Below, in pieces: positions 47,831 to 58,690 of a stretch of 64,000 nucleotides of DNA. Source of the stretch: Norana najaformis. Taxonomy: Eukaryota; Annelida; Clitellata; Crassiclitellata; Hormogastridae. The notes under the pieces are model-generated. The model did not search any database. It had not been told where the DNA came from and saw only the letters and a program-made list of their open reading frames with translations. The position numbers and the translations under genes are program-made. The first letter of the stretch is position 1. The number at the start of each line of letters is the position of its first letter. The stretch is from NCBI GenBank assembly GCA_964023275.1, contig OZ029927.1:5193715-5257714 (forward strand). The letters run 5' to 3'.

Positions 47831-47926
47831 TCCATATGTACATTGGTGCAGTGCGGACAAGTAAGGCATGCACCAGAAGGTGGATCTTGAATGTTATACC
47901 ATGATTCGCATAGTCTGGAATAACAG

Positions 47927-48946
47927 CAATGTAAAGAATGGATCATAAACTCTCAGAATATCAGCAATGTAAAGAATGCATCGTAAACTGTCAGAATATC
48001 AACAAAGTAAAGAATGCATCGTAAACTCTCAGAATATCAGCAATGTAAAGAATGCATCGTAAACTGTCAGAATATCAGCAATGTAAAGAATGCATCGTAA
48101 ACTCTCAGAATATCAGCAATGTAAAGATGCATCGTAAACTCTCAGAATATCAGCAATGTAAAGAATGCATCGTAAACTCTCAGAATATCAGCAATGTAAA
48201 GAATGCATCGTAAACTGTCAGAATATCAGCAATGTAAAGAATGCATCGTAAACTGTCAGAATATCAGCAATGTAAAGAATGCATCGTAAACTCTCAGAAT
48301 ATCAGCAATGTAAAGAATGCATCGTAAACTCTCAGAATATCAGCAATGTAAAGAATGCATCGTAAACTCTCAGAATATCAGCAATGTAAAGAATGCATCG
48401 TAAACTCTCAGAATATCAACAAAGTAAAGAATGGATCGTAAACTGTCAGAATATCAGCAATGTAAAGAATGCATCGTAAACTGTCAGAATATCAGCAATG
48501 TAAAGAATGCATCGTAAACTCTCAGAATATCAGCAATGTAAAGAATGCATCGTAAACTGTCAGAATATCAGCAATGTAAAGAATGCATCGTAAACTGTCA
48601 GAATATCAGCAATGTAAAGAATGCATCGTAAACTGTCAGAATATCAGCAATGTAAAGAATGCATCGTAAACTGTCAGAATATCAGCAATGTAAAGAATGC
48701 ATCGTAAACTCTCAGAATATCAGCAATGTAAAGAATGCATCGTAAACTCTCAGAATATCAGCAATGTAAAGAATGCATCGTAAACTGTCAGAATATCAGC
48801 AATGTAAAGAATGCATCGTAAACTCTCAGAATATCAGCAATGTAAAGAATGCATCGTAAACTGTCAGAATATCAGCAATGTAAAGAATGCATCGTAAACT
48901 GTCAGAATATCAGCAATGTAAAGAATGGATCTTAAACTGTCAGAGT
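47927..48946. repeat. 38-bp satellite, 27 copies
   Basis: The unit begins AATGTAAAGAATGCATCGTA and continues AACTCTCAGAATATCAGC. 27 copies in head-to-tail order. The main variation is CTCTC versus CTGTC (13 and 14 copies). One copy lacks a single base (about 48122). Two copies carry AACAAAG in place of AGCAATG (48001 and 48418). The outermost copies have ATGGATC in place of ATGCATC. The array is very uniform, so it expanded or was homogenised recently. It sits in an ERP44 intron. Confidence 0.95.
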
Positions 48947-49069
48947 AATGGATCAAGACCCGAGCCTTGAGGGACTCCAAGCTTATTATCTACCCAAGAC
49001 ATGTGACTATCACCAAAGAGCGTGCAAACCGTATCATAACATTCCGTTAAGTGGCCATCATCCTCACTG

Positions 49070-49234
49070 TTTCTGGCGGCACTCATTTAAAGTTGTAAAA
49101 ATGTTAAAAGGCTTGGCGCATCTGTAAGACTTTGACATTAGCGGAGAGAACAGAGGTGCTTAGACACATGGAAAAGAAAAAAAGTCAGTTGTCAGTTGCA
49201 TTGAAATTTGGTGTCAATCAAAGTCCCTGTAGAT
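49070..49234 (+). mobile_element. Tigger/pogo-type transposon remnant, left part
   Basis: Encodes LTLAERTEVLRHMEKKKSQL and SVALKFGVNQS, the N-terminal helix-turn-helix of pogo/Tigger transposases. It is cut by the hAT insertion at 49235 and resumes at 51566. Its own left terminal repeat was not found. Confidence 0.6.
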
Positions 49235-51565
49235 CAGTGGTGCACAACCTTTTTGGGAAGAGGGCCACAATTCGAATTCCGAAAGCCTTCGGGGGCCAAA
49301 CGACTGAGCTCCTGTAAGACTGATGCGAAATTTATGGTCTAGGAAGAGGATTAGCAAACGTAAATTAAAATTTAAATTCAACTGTGTTAATTACTAAGAC
49401 TTATAAGTTATCAAGTTTATTTTCCTGCAAAACTGTTAGTTTTATCACATTACGCAAGTCAGTGTGAAGGCTGTGGCTGCATGTCCGCAACAAGCCTGGA
49501 GATGTCAGGTCGAATGTTCGTAGTTGACAGACGAAGAACTTCTTCAAGATGTTTGTCAGTGAGTTGATTCCGGGTGTTGCTTTTGTTGAGCTTCATTTGC
49601 GAAAAGGTTTGCTCACAGCGATACGTGCTTCCAAACATGCTTGCATGAACAAGAGCATTGTCCTTCAGGTTGACGAATGTTGCTGGAAGACACTTGTAAA
49701 ACTCTACCAAAGTTTTATCTCTGAAAGCAGCACGCATTGTGTCAGAGGATTGCATGTCAATAAGTTCAAGCTGGCACTCCAGCGAAACATCTTCCACTGG
49801 AACAGCAAATGGATCTGCAAACACCTTCATCTGCAAGCTGTGCTGGTCAAAGTCTGCAAAACGACCATCGAACGCCGTCATCAACGCCTGTAACTTCTCA
49901 GCATATATGTTCGTACAGATATCTGGATTTTTCTGCAACAGGGACTGGAATGTTGGAAAATGAACGATGTTTCCAGACTCAGCTTGTTGAATAAACAACT
50001 TTAGTTTGACTTTGAAGCCTGCAACATGATTTGCAAGATGACACACAAGCTGATTTTCTTCCTGCAGCTGCACATTAAGACGATTCAAGTGTTCAGTAAT
50101 GTCGACAAGAAATGTCAAGTCAGCCTGCCACGCTTTGTCAGTGAGAGATGCAACTTCTGCTTCTTTCTTCTTGCCTGTCATGAATTCTGCAACGTCATCT
50201 ATCAACTCCCAGAATCTCCTCAGCATCTTACCTCGACTCAGCCATCGCACTTCACAATAATAGAGCAGATCGCCATGGTCTGTGTCGGTGTCTTCAAGAA
50301 GGCTTCGAAACTGCCGATGGTTGAGGCTTCGTGACTTGATGAAATTTATAGTTTTTGTCACCAGTGTCATCACGTCCTGGAAGCCAAGATCCTTACCACA
50401 TAAATTTTGCTGGTGAATAATGCAGTGAAACTTCACCAGCTCCCTGTTTCCAGTTCCCAGATGTCTTGACAACAAGGACACCAGCCCATTAGTTTGACCT
50501 GTCATAGCTGGTGCTCCATCTGTAGTGATACTAACCAGCTTCGTCATATCCAAGGAAACACTGCCACACAGTTTCAAAGTCTCGTCCAGCAGGTCAGCCC
50601 CTGTTGTTTTGCCTTTCATTGATCCCATACCAAGCAACTCTTCAGTTATCTCAAAGGATGAGGATACTCCACGGACAAACACCAACAGCTGTGCAGTAGA
50701 GTCGATATCGGTCGACTCATCGGCCGCCAAAGAAAAGTAACAAAAGTTAGCTACTTTGTCTGCCAGTTGCCTAGTCATGTCCTGTGACAGAGCTGAAATT
50801 CGGCGTTGTATTGTCATGCGGTTCAGAGAGACCGTCTGCATCTTGTTAGTAGCATCTGGACACAGTTTCTTCGACGCTGCTATCATACAGTTCTTCACAA
50901 AGTCACCATCGGTGAACGGCCGACCCGATTTCGCTATCATAAGTGAAATGTCGTAGCTAACTTCACATGATGCATCGAAGTCGGCAGACCGCTTGGTAAA
51001 AACCTTCTGCTGCTGGTTCAGTGAACGACACAATGACTGAATTTTGGCTGTTCTTTCTTCACCAACAACACTTTGGAAATCCTTGTGCTTCGACTCGTAG
51101 TGGCGCTTCATGTTTGATATCTTTGCTACAGCTACTGTTGAGTGGCACAACAGACAAATGACGTTACCCTGTTGCTGAATAAAACAGTAGCAGTCTGTCC
51201 AGTCATCATGAAAATGTCTGTTTTCATTGTCAACTTTTCGTTTCCGACCGTTAGACATTTCGTATTTACGAGGGAATATAAAAACACAACTAATTACGAA
51301 TTACAACAACTTGATGAAATTAGTCATGTAAACACGAGATTGTAAAAGTAAACAAAAACAAAAAACGGGGGACACATTATGAATTAGAGATGTGCAGAAT
51401 TAGACATGTGCGCAAACCGTAATGCTGCCTTTTAATCAATCGCAACGTCATGAAAAAATATGACTGAATTATCAATTTTTCGGCTTTTGCATTGATCTTC
51501 GCGGGCCACATGAAGGCTCATGGCGGGCCGGATGTGGCCCGCGGGCCGGACGTTGTGCACCACTG
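49235..51565 (-). mobile_element. complete hAT transposon
   Basis: 2331 bases with terminal inverted repeats CAGTGGTGCACAAC (49235-49248) and the exact inverse (51552-51565). Flanked by a perfect 8-bp direct repeat CTGTAGAT (49227-49234 and 51566-51573), the hAT hallmark. The transposase frame occupies most of it. The ends carry the GGGCCACA / GGGCCGGATGTGGCCCGC subterminal words of Charlie-like elements. The perfect duplication and open frame indicate a recent insertion. Confidence 0.97.
49459..51258 (-). CDS. hAT transposase (Charlie/ZBED-like), intact frame
   Basis: 599 residues, close to the usual hAT length of about 600-650. A BED-type zinc finger lies near the N-terminus: C35-x2-C38 ... 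H53-x4-H58. The catalytic region has FSLAADESTD (D180) and SITTDGAPAMTG (D247), then FHCIIHQQNL, which fits the conserved Cys/His block of the insertion domain. Near the C-terminus, YRCEQTFSQMKLNKSNTRN holds the catalytic-type glutamate, followed by the hATC dimerisation helix (LTDKHLEEVLRLS). It cuts and pastes its own element and acts in the nucleus. Sequence style resembles SCAND3/ZBED5- and GTF2IRD2-related transposases. The perfect ends argue for a mobile copy, not a domesticated gene. Confidence 0.93.
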   Translation of the reverse strand: MSNGRKRKVDNENRHFHDDWTDCYCFIQQQGNVICLLCHSTVAVAKISNMKRHYESKHKDFQSVVGEERTAKIQSLCRSLNQQQKVFTKRSADFDASCEVSYDISLMIAKSGRPFTDGDFVKNCMIAASKKLCPDATNKMQTVSLNRMTIQRRISALSQDMTRQLADKVANFCYFSLAADESTDIDSTAQLLVFVRGVSSSFEITEELLGMGSMKGKTTGADLLDETLKLCGSVSLDMTKLVSITTDGAPAMTGQTNGLVSLLSRHLGTGNRELVKFHCIIHQQNLCGKDLGFQDVMTLVTKTINFIKSRSLNHRQFRSLLEDTDTDHGDLLYYCEVRWLSRGKMLRRFWELIDDVAEFMTGKKKEAEVASLTDKAWQADLTFLVDITEHLNRLNVQLQEENQLVCHLANHVAGFKVKLKLFIQQAESGNIVHFPTFQSLLQKNPDICTNIYAEKLQALMTAFDGRFADFDQHSLQMKVFADPFAVPVEDVSLECQLELIDMQSSDTMRAAFRDKTLVEFYKCLPATFVNLKDNALVHASMFGSTYRCEQTFSQMKLNKSNTRNQLTDKHLEEVLRLSTTNIRPDISRLVADMQPQPSH

Positions 51566-51696
51566 CTGTAGATGATGGCCTGTCAACTGAGGGCCAGTTT
51601 AGCACAGTACATGTGAACTTCTCTTATGCGCATAAGTTGGTTAAGTGCATAGGTTCAAGGCAGTCGCGAGGGTAGGCACTTAAGCGGCATCAACTG
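51566..51696 (+). mobile_element. Tigger/pogo-type remnant, right end
   Basis: Read inward from 51696 the end is CAGTTGATGCCGCTTAAGTG, followed by TA at 51697-51698, as expected for a pogo/Tigger right terminus with TA target. AACCAACTTATGCGCATAAG further in is typical of this family. Joined to 49070-49234 it frames the hAT insertion. Confidence 0.55.
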
Positions 51697-51699
51697 TAG

Positions 51700-52512
51700 T
51701 GGGTATTGTTTCTCGAGTCTCATTCAGTCAGAATATGTAAGTCTTGGCTGTCTTTTGTGGTCTGACTTCAAAGACAACCACTGTCCATTCATTCATTAAT
51801 TCAGAGCACTTATTAGCGCTCCTTCAAGTTGTATACTCAGGAGTGCCCCAGCCCAGTGAAAAAGAACAGCTTTCAACTGTTGATAAAAGGCACATCTAGC
51901 CTCCCTTGCCAGAAGGATATGCAGATTAAGAGGGGGCCATTCAATACAGAGGGCCCAACCATTAAGAAGGCATGATGTTGCATCAGTGCAGTGCATGCAA
52001 AAGGAACAACAATTTCACCTCAGGCCACAGAACGAAGACTTCCGCATCTAAGCAAACTGGAAACGTGCAACAGAGCTCATGCAAATAGAAAGGCACATCC
52101 ACCAACTGACATCACCCGACGCACATTGAGATCTTTAATTCAATTCACTGCAAAACCAGCAACCAATGAAGTACATCACACACATAACACGACACATGGT
52201 CAAACTAGGAAATGCCACAAACAAGCCTTGCAGCCATACACAGCACGCACTCAAGCTGCCCAATGACAAGGCTTGTCAAGTGCCGGGCAAATCTGATCAG
52301 TATGCAGAGAATAAAAATTTATAAGCAACTCAAAATATCTAACTTAATCTGGAAACTTGTTCTTTTCACAATAGCAACTGACAATACATTGTTACTTTGA
52401 AAAAGTGAGTCTTGCAGGTTAAAAAACTACTGAAAACTAATCAACAGGTAGCAAATATTTACGTGTAGTAAATATGGAAATATCAGTCAGAATGGCTCTG
52501 TAAATTTCTTAC
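51700..52512. other. ERP44 intron, nothing recognised
   Basis: No exon, RNA gene or clear repeat. Confidence 0.3.
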
Positions 52513-52576
52513 CAAGAATGTCATTGATATTCGCTGATGTGAACTGCACAACAGTGGGAGAAACAGTCTCCAACCT
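52513..52576 (-). CDS. erp44: ERP44 exon A, start of the first thioredoxin domain
   Basis: Minus strand. The acceptor TTGCAG lies above 52576 and the donor GTAAGA below 52513. Encodes RLETVSPTVVQFTSANINDI, matching the human EVTSLDTENIDEIL segment just after the signal peptide. It enters in phase 0 and leaves in phase 1. Confidence 0.85.
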
Positions 52577-53924
52577 CTGCAACAGAAAAATTATAAAACA
52601 CTAACAAACACACAACAAGACAATATCCATGCTGATATGATGGCTGAATTGAGAACAAGCATTTGCTTTGCTGTTTCCTGCTCCAACTGCTGTTCCACTG
52701 GAATCCGCAGGCAGGAAGTCCACCAGCTGTCCAAGGAACAAGTTCCTCAATAATGGCTATGCAGATGACAGGCATAAATGCCCATCTTCAGAAGTCAGGA
52801 TAAGGCAATCAGATGAAGAGGCAGAGTAGAGGTCCTTGGAATTCAGCATAGAATCAAGACAGTACGACAGTTTTGGCGTGGTGTTTGATTCCACCATGTG
52901 GATTCAACCATGACATGGTGGAATCCACATGATACTGATGGTAGAACTAACAAGTTGAAGACGGATGCACAGTATAACGAAAATACATGAATCCGGTGGG
53001 AAAACCGAGATTCTACGCAAACAAGAATAAGCTTTTAGGGTGCTGAAAAATGCAATATTTACGATTCGGTAATCTGCAGAACCGTAAATTCACAACACAC
53101 CGGCAGTACCCGTAGGGCTATGCCGCAACGATATTTTGAGAAATCAATATGCAGAAAACTATATTAATGTAAAACTTGAATTTACCGTGATGAAAAAAGC
53201 TCCAAACAGAATAAAACGAAACATTACTGATTTGGTTGAGGAGTGTAAAAGAATTAATAATTATGAAATTGCTTATCTTTTATGTATAGCTACGAACAGC
53301 CATAATATGTACAGCCATTCAGATAACATATTGTACCAGAATCGACACATTCCCTACTACGTCAGTTTTCTTAATACAAATAATTCATGACAAAGACAAA
53401 TAACATGTTGCTAGTGAAATAGCTTAAAATAAAAATTCTAGAGCTTCATTATGACACATAATATTACACTCTTTCATTTTAAGATGCTTGTGCACTATTA
53501 TGTCAATTGTGGGGGCGCTTTCAAGCGGTTTAATGAACGTCATTAAGTGTAGAATCTATATTAAATATGTATTCTGTAGAAGAGTGATGTGTAATCTCGC
53601 CAAAATCTCGCAATCAGCGTAAGCTCAGTGAAAGGGCACCAGCGTAGTTTCAAGTCTAGAATCAAACGCCCTCTTTCTAGTTTCCGCTGAGCAACAGAGT
53701 ATTGCTGAACCCCTTCAGGTACCTCTGGTATGATCTTACCATTGTGTCAGCATAAGTGCCAACTAACGAGGCGCTTGAGGCACACAGAACTTTTACAGAA
53801 CTCTGGAGCAGAGAAATGAGAGCGCGGTAGTGTGCCTCCTCGGATACTTAAATGCAGTCTCAGGTACCGGCAGGACAGGATGCAGACACGTACTGGAGCC
53901 CTTTGTAAGCGACACATCAACTGA
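52577..53924. other. upstream of ERP44 exon A; start exon not found
   Basis: Searched on the minus strand for an ATG with a hydrophobic leader ending at a phase-0 donor; none convinces. A near-palindrome (ATTCCACCATGT... / ACATGGTGGAATCCACAT) lies at 52887-52930. Confidence 0.3.
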
Positions 53925-53997
53925 ATAAGCTGGTTCCCGCGACTTAGCTTTCGTTGGGCGCTGTAGAAATCTCGAGATTACGGTTACGATTGACAAC
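53925..53997 (-). repeat. dispersed repeat S1, partial copy
   Basis: The reverse complement matches 4005-4075: GCTGGTTCCCGCGACTTAGC, TTGGGCGCTGTAGAAATCTC and CGGTTACGATTGAC. Confidence 0.6.
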
Positions 53998-54199
53998 ATA
54001 GAGCGATTGATTGACTTAGACTGCCTTGGAGCGGGCCTCAGGATCGGTCGATCGTGGTTTCAGCGAATTGCGATACACCTAATGTCCTGATACTCGAACA
54101 ACAGATTTACCAGAAAGAACATCGAATTCTGGAGCAATGAAATGAGTGAATGAGTGAGTGAGTGGGTGTCAACACCAGATGGCGGCTGCAGCAGAACTG

Positions 54200-54840
54200 C
54201 AGAGTGCACTGCAGCATGGAATTTGACGCCGACCAGAGAGCAGCTGTTGCCACATTAGAATTCAAACTCAGTAGCCAAAGCAGAAAATCTCCACCAAAGC
54301 TACGAAACGACATCGATTGATTGAAAGTTCGGCTACTGAAATCACATTTGCCACAGACATTGAAGAGAGATTTGCCAATATAGCAGCTAATGACAGCTGG
54401 GAGTCCTTTTGGACAACAGCACTGAGGCAGCTGAGAAACATTTTGGAATTGAATGGGTGGCCAGGAAGGACTGGATCACCTATGACATGTGGCAGCTGAT
54501 CTAGAGGAAGTGCCTGGTCAGGTTCAGTGCTGAGACGGAGGAATGCAGGCGCCTGATTAAGGAGTGCATATCTGCCCTGAGAAAAGACTGCCAGTCATGG
54601 GCAGACGAAAAGGCGGCAGAAGCTGAGCCTTTTCTTCAAAAAAGGCACTGGAGACAACCTGAAGTCCCGTCAAGAGAACGTTTTCCAACGCCTGATGAAT
54701 CCAACCTCCAATCGGTTGATGCCTTGCGCAGCAGACACCCGCGCGATAGAGGTTACTAACCGCAATCAGTGAATCGGGTAGGATGTACTTTTGTACATCG
54801 TGTCCAGTCGCCAAGTTCTCAACATATGTTACGTTGCACC
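54200..54840 (+). mobile_element. LINE fragment, region between endonuclease and RT
   Basis: Frames read KLSSQSRKSPPKLRNDIDRL, ITFATDIEERFANIAANDSW and LIKECISALRKDCQSWADEK, the pattern of the segment between endonuclease and RT in Jockey/RTE-like LINEs. Interrupted by stops. Confidence 0.45.
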
Positions 54841-55603
54841 TGTTAGATCTGTTAGATATATAGCTGTGTTTTAGAGCCTCTGCGATGAGAGATTCTAAAA
54901 CGGGCTATAAAAAAAATAAACAAATACGCGTATGTATGTAAGCCTATCTATATATGTATGTATGCATGTATATATAAATATTTAGATATTTATATAGCGC
55001 CTTGTACAACCTGTCAAAGGCGCTGAAGCCCGGCTATCTAACAGATCCCAAGAACTGAGACATGTTTATGATAAGCTAAATTTTGTTTTGCTTTGTTTCC
55101 CTCTCTTGGCAAAGTTGGTATTTTCAGTTGGAGGAAAAATTGATAAAAACACTAAATAAATTTAAAAATACTTATAAAACTGTGCCTAACTTGTGATGAA
55201 GTGCTAGTTCACCTACCTACAGTGCTCCCAAGGCCCCAGACAAGTATAACTGGCAAATGTAACTCTTATTTACATGCCTGTATAGGAACTCATCAGAAGC
55301 TTAGTTATGGGGTTGAAGTATTTTTCGACAAACACAACCGTACAATTTCCACAGCAGGACACAGACTTGTGTTGCAATTGTAAAGGTAATTTTAGTCGTA
55401 ACTGCAGAAGAGAAAGTTAATAGGAAACACTGTCAACTCTAGTTGAGATGATGTTAATGTTCATTAAGAATAAACAGTTCAACGTGAAGTAGGCCTAAGC
55501 AGTGCTCAGATAACTAGAGAAGTCACAACCGACCGGCTCCCGCACACACGTGTTCTGATCCAGAGTTTGCAGGTGACATCACGTAGAAGTTCCTGAACTC
55601 GCT
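54841..55603. other. repeat-derived DNA without genes
   Basis: A (TATG)n/TATATA stretch at 54935-54990 leads into ATTTATATAGCGCCTTG, another CR1/L2-like 3' end motif. 55500-55575 resembles 29335-29440. Otherwise nothing recognised. Confidence 0.3.
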
Positions 55604-55631
55604 GAATAATAATAATAATAATAATAATAAT
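55604..55631. repeat. (AAT)n microsatellite, left of the R4/Dong-like LINE
   Basis: AATAATAATAAT for about 27 bases directly before the LINE piece starts. Confidence 0.8.
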
Positions 55632-56728
55632 TTGCCGTTTGCACCGAATAACCCAGTCTAACCAGATTTGACTCTCTTTTAAGAGATGGATTATCGACTA
55701 TCTTAAATGTTGAGCTGTCGGATGAGAAATGGCTCCAGGCGTCCCTTCCGGTTAGGGATGGCGGTCTTGGGATTCGCTGTGCTTCTACGCTGGCACTTTC
55801 TGCCTTCTTGGCCTCTGCTGCAAGCACAAGCGAACTCCAAACACACATGCTGCCACCAGAATCAGCCGATACCTAAGACGAGCTAGTGAATATCGCACTG
55901 AATGCATGGATGGTCTTCACGAGTGCAGAACCACCAACTGGATCAGCAGCTCATCGACAAAAGGAATGGGACAGTCGCTGGACAAGCAAGGCGTCGGCGA
56001 GCTTACATGAGTCTGCGAACAACCCACTAGACCGCGCTCGTCTCTTGGCCTCTCAAGCACCACACTCTGGAGATTGGATGCTGGCTCCTCCAGTAACCCC
56101 ATTGGGACTCCGTCTTTCGGATGAGGTGATACGGACCGCGGTTGGAATGCGACTGGGAACCACACTGTGCGAGCCACATCTGTGTCACTGTGGCGAAAGG
56201 GTCGACGCCAGAGGACTTCACGGTCTGGTCTGCAGAAAGAGTGCTGGCAGACAACAACGCCATAACATGCTTAACGACATTATATGGAGAGCGCTTACCA
56301 GAGCGAACATCCCTGCTCAGAAAGAACCGTTGGGACTCACCAGGGAAGATGGCAAACGACCGGATGGCGTGACTCTTATCCCGTGGTCTCGCGGAAGGTG
56401 TCTTACATGGGATGTGACAATTTCTGACACATTTGCAGCGTCACATCTAGGTTTTACTTCAATCGGACCAAGTGAAGCTGCAAACCGGGCAGTCTCAGCC
56501 AAAAGGCTAAAATACGCCACTATAGCCCAAATCCACTCTTTTGTGGCGGTCGCACTGGAGACCAGCGGCGCATGGAGTACGGAAGGTTTGGATTTTGTGC
56601 GGGAGTTAGGACGAATGATGACAATGGCAACCCACGATCCACTGGAGACCAGCTACCTGCTTCAAAGACTCTCAGTGGCTGTCCAGCGTGGGAACGCCAT
56701 CTGCTTCTCCGGAACTCTACTATGAACA
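55632..56728 (+). mobile_element. R4/Dong-like LINE, 3' part with zinc knuckle and restriction-like endonuclease
   Basis: Starts within the end of the reverse transcriptase: LNVELSDEKWLQASLPVRDG from 55703, same frame as the following 279-codon frame (55886-56725), separated only by one TAA at 55874. The long frame has a CEPHLCHCGE...HGLVC zinc-knuckle block (56168-56236). It then has a PD-(D/E)xK-type nuclease core, KRPDG ... LTWDVTISDT (56353-56434), as in R2/R4-group LINEs, which cut the target with this domain in place of an APE endonuclease. It ends LQRLSVAVQRGNAICFSGTL. 5'-truncated; (AAT)n lies on both sides. Confidence 0.75.
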
Positions 56729-56851
<123 letters not shown>

Positions 56852-57059
56852 CAAGAACTTCTATAGTGCCACTGTAAAAATGCTAAAGGCATCAGTCGAT
56901 GATCGCTGCTAAGCAAAGTCGGTGTGCACACCCATTTCCAAAATGAATCTAAAAAAACAAGGGAGAAAACATCTAAAGCACAGGAAGAAACTGCATAGGT
57001 GGGACTGTCAGTGCGGAAAAGGCAAAGATCTTGAAGATAGAAAATGGAATAAAATGGAC

Positions 57060-57420
57060 AAGATCATTATCTATGACAGAGTTTGAGTTCGTGAGTGATT
57101 TCTGCTATCTTGGTAACTTAATATCAGACAAATGTTGCTTTTGGGAGACTCACAATAATTTGAAAGAACGACGAATGCAGCTCGAAGACCGCGATTCGCC
57201 TAAGTGAAACCAGAGTAGGCCTATTTGGCACTTTAATGTATGGAGCGGAAACTGGTTATTGACAGTGGCGAATAGGAAGACACCGGAGGCAGCACATCAT
57301 AGATGGTTGCGGAGAATTCCACACATTCATGGCGTGATAAAATATCGAATAAAACAACAGAAGAAGGACAGGACAAGAGGACACATAGAATATCACGAGA
57401 AGCCGAAGAGTGACGTAATT
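57060..57420 (+). mobile_element. LINE 3' fragment, family D
   Basis: FVSDFCYLGNLISD (about 57090) and later words such as ATGTATGGAGCGGAAACTGG, ACAGTGGCGAATAGGAAGAC and ACAAGAGGACACATAGAATA match 9520-9800. Disrupted. Confidence 0.55.
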
Positions 57421-58434
57421 GTAAACGAACATTTATAAAGCGCCACTTAGGAAACAGTGGCGCTCCCGACATTCTCGACTGCATGATGGTAATGAATGTT
57501 GCGTCGAAATGGTGATTCGTTCCGGGTTCGTGCCTCCTTCTGTGCGCATTCCGTGTAACGACACTGAAGAAATTATCCGCACACCTTCAATCCGCACTTC
57601 TAAATTAGATTTACTTGTCTCGGGCGCGTAATACGTGAAATGGATAAATTAATAACATCGACCTGCAGTTGATTTTCACATTTGAGGACAAGTCGATGAT
57701 TTGAGATAAAACACAATAACACGTTTCATGCAACTGCCGTAATTTAATTCCGAACGACTTCTATATAGGTTTAGAGTCAAATTTCAACTTGTAGTGAACC
57801 TTTGCTTATTATACATAGTGAATGTTTCTGAAAATTAACTTGGCTTTGTACTTCTCCGGTCGACATCTGAATCGGGCTGACAGGTTAAAGAACGTGCAAT
57901 CTAGATATGATTCTCGATCAAAGCAGTGGCAGATTCCATTCAACATATTTAGTGTACTAGTCTCCAGTTATACGAATTCTGGAATATCCTCAGGTGGTGC
58001 GTCATCCGCGAAACTACATCCAAGTGCAAACAGCGATAAAATAGAGCAACCTAGAATTATTTTCACTTGCTCTTTAACTGACTGATTGATTGATTGATTG
58101 ATTGAAGATAAGAATATGATTTATTGGTGTGAATCGAATAGGAAGGTTCACTTCTTTTTATAATTCGCCAAATCAGAACTATTCTATATATCATCTGTTA
58201 AACAATAGGAAAGGAATTTCAATTTTAACTCCTACTCTATGGTGGCGAGTGGCGACGCTTGCAACTTGCTGGGCATGACTGGAATAAGCTGTAAAAGACA
58301 AAGAACTTATTGAGTGGGCTTGGATGTTAGATAGAGGTTGAGCGAGAGAACGATTGACGAACTCAGACGAAACCATGACAGGAAACTTTTTGTAGTGGTG
58401 TGATCTCTATGGTTTTGGCTTCTTCTATTGCTGG
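57421..58434. other. no gene recognised; short (ATTG)n
   Basis: A short (ATTG)n run at 58083-58105. 57425-57480 contains TTTATAAAGCGCCACT, a LINE 3' end-like word. Nothing else. Confidence 0.3.
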
Positions 58435-58690
58435 CAACGTGTAAGACCCCGAGGAAGGCAACGGGAGAAAACCTCTTCTGTTTATCCAAAATAATACAAA
58501 CGAGTCCATCAGGGTCTGTCATCTTGGAAGCATAATTTCTGATGCCATGCTGAAATCAAAACAAGAACAGCAATGGACAAAGAAGCATTTGATAAGAGAA
58601 AAGAGCTAATGAGAGATAAAAGCTGAAACTGAACTTTAAAAAGATGAAAAGTCTCAAATGCAGTATAACATCGCTTGTCAAATAAAAGTA
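58435..58690 (+). mobile_element. RTE-like LINE fragment, internally deleted
   Basis: 58450-58490 matches the 5' UTR of the LINE at 10.4-13.6 kb (GAGGAAGGCAACGGGAGA). 58525-58660 matches its region 13070-13190 (GCCATGCTGAAAT, ACAAAGAAGCATTTGATAAG against GGAAAGGACGCATTCTGTAA). Most of the element between them is missing. Confidence 0.55.

Larger units (their letters stand above)
33212..52576 (-). other. erp44: ERP44 (ER resident protein 44), gene model lacking its first exon
   Basis: ERp44 is a thioredoxin-fold chaperone of the ER-Golgi interface. It forms mixed disulphides with clients such as ERO1 and IgM subunits and returns them to the ER. Twelve exons on the minus strand join in perfect phase: 52576-52513, 46523-46484, 44952-44883, 44392-44347, 43450-43266, 41947-41829, 41268-41211, 40442-40326, 39376-39265, 38075-37928, 36996-36891 and 33400-33212. 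They give 417 residues. Visible landmarks are WCRFSQ (CRFS redox motif, no second cysteine, as in ERp44), KYPTLKMFRYG (cis-proline loop), CVPLVREITFEN, LAIDSFRHMY, GKLHREFH and a C-terminal RDEL. The exon with ATG and signal peptide must lie above 52.6 kb and was not recognised. Introns carry a satellite and several transposons. Confidence 0.93.

Noticed and set aside
47927-48946. An 11-copy higher-order repeat in the satellite, suggested by AACAAAG variants 417 bases apart (11 units less one base).
   Set aside because: The CTCTC/CTGTC pattern after the two variants does not match, so the spacing alone is not evidence of an 11-unit block.
54107-54313. Minus-strand frame beginning with a leader-like MSFRSFGGDFLLWLLSLN, considered as the ERP44 start exon.
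   Set aside because: It is the antisense of a LINE segment (KLSSQSRKSPPKLRNDID) and has no phase-0 donor.
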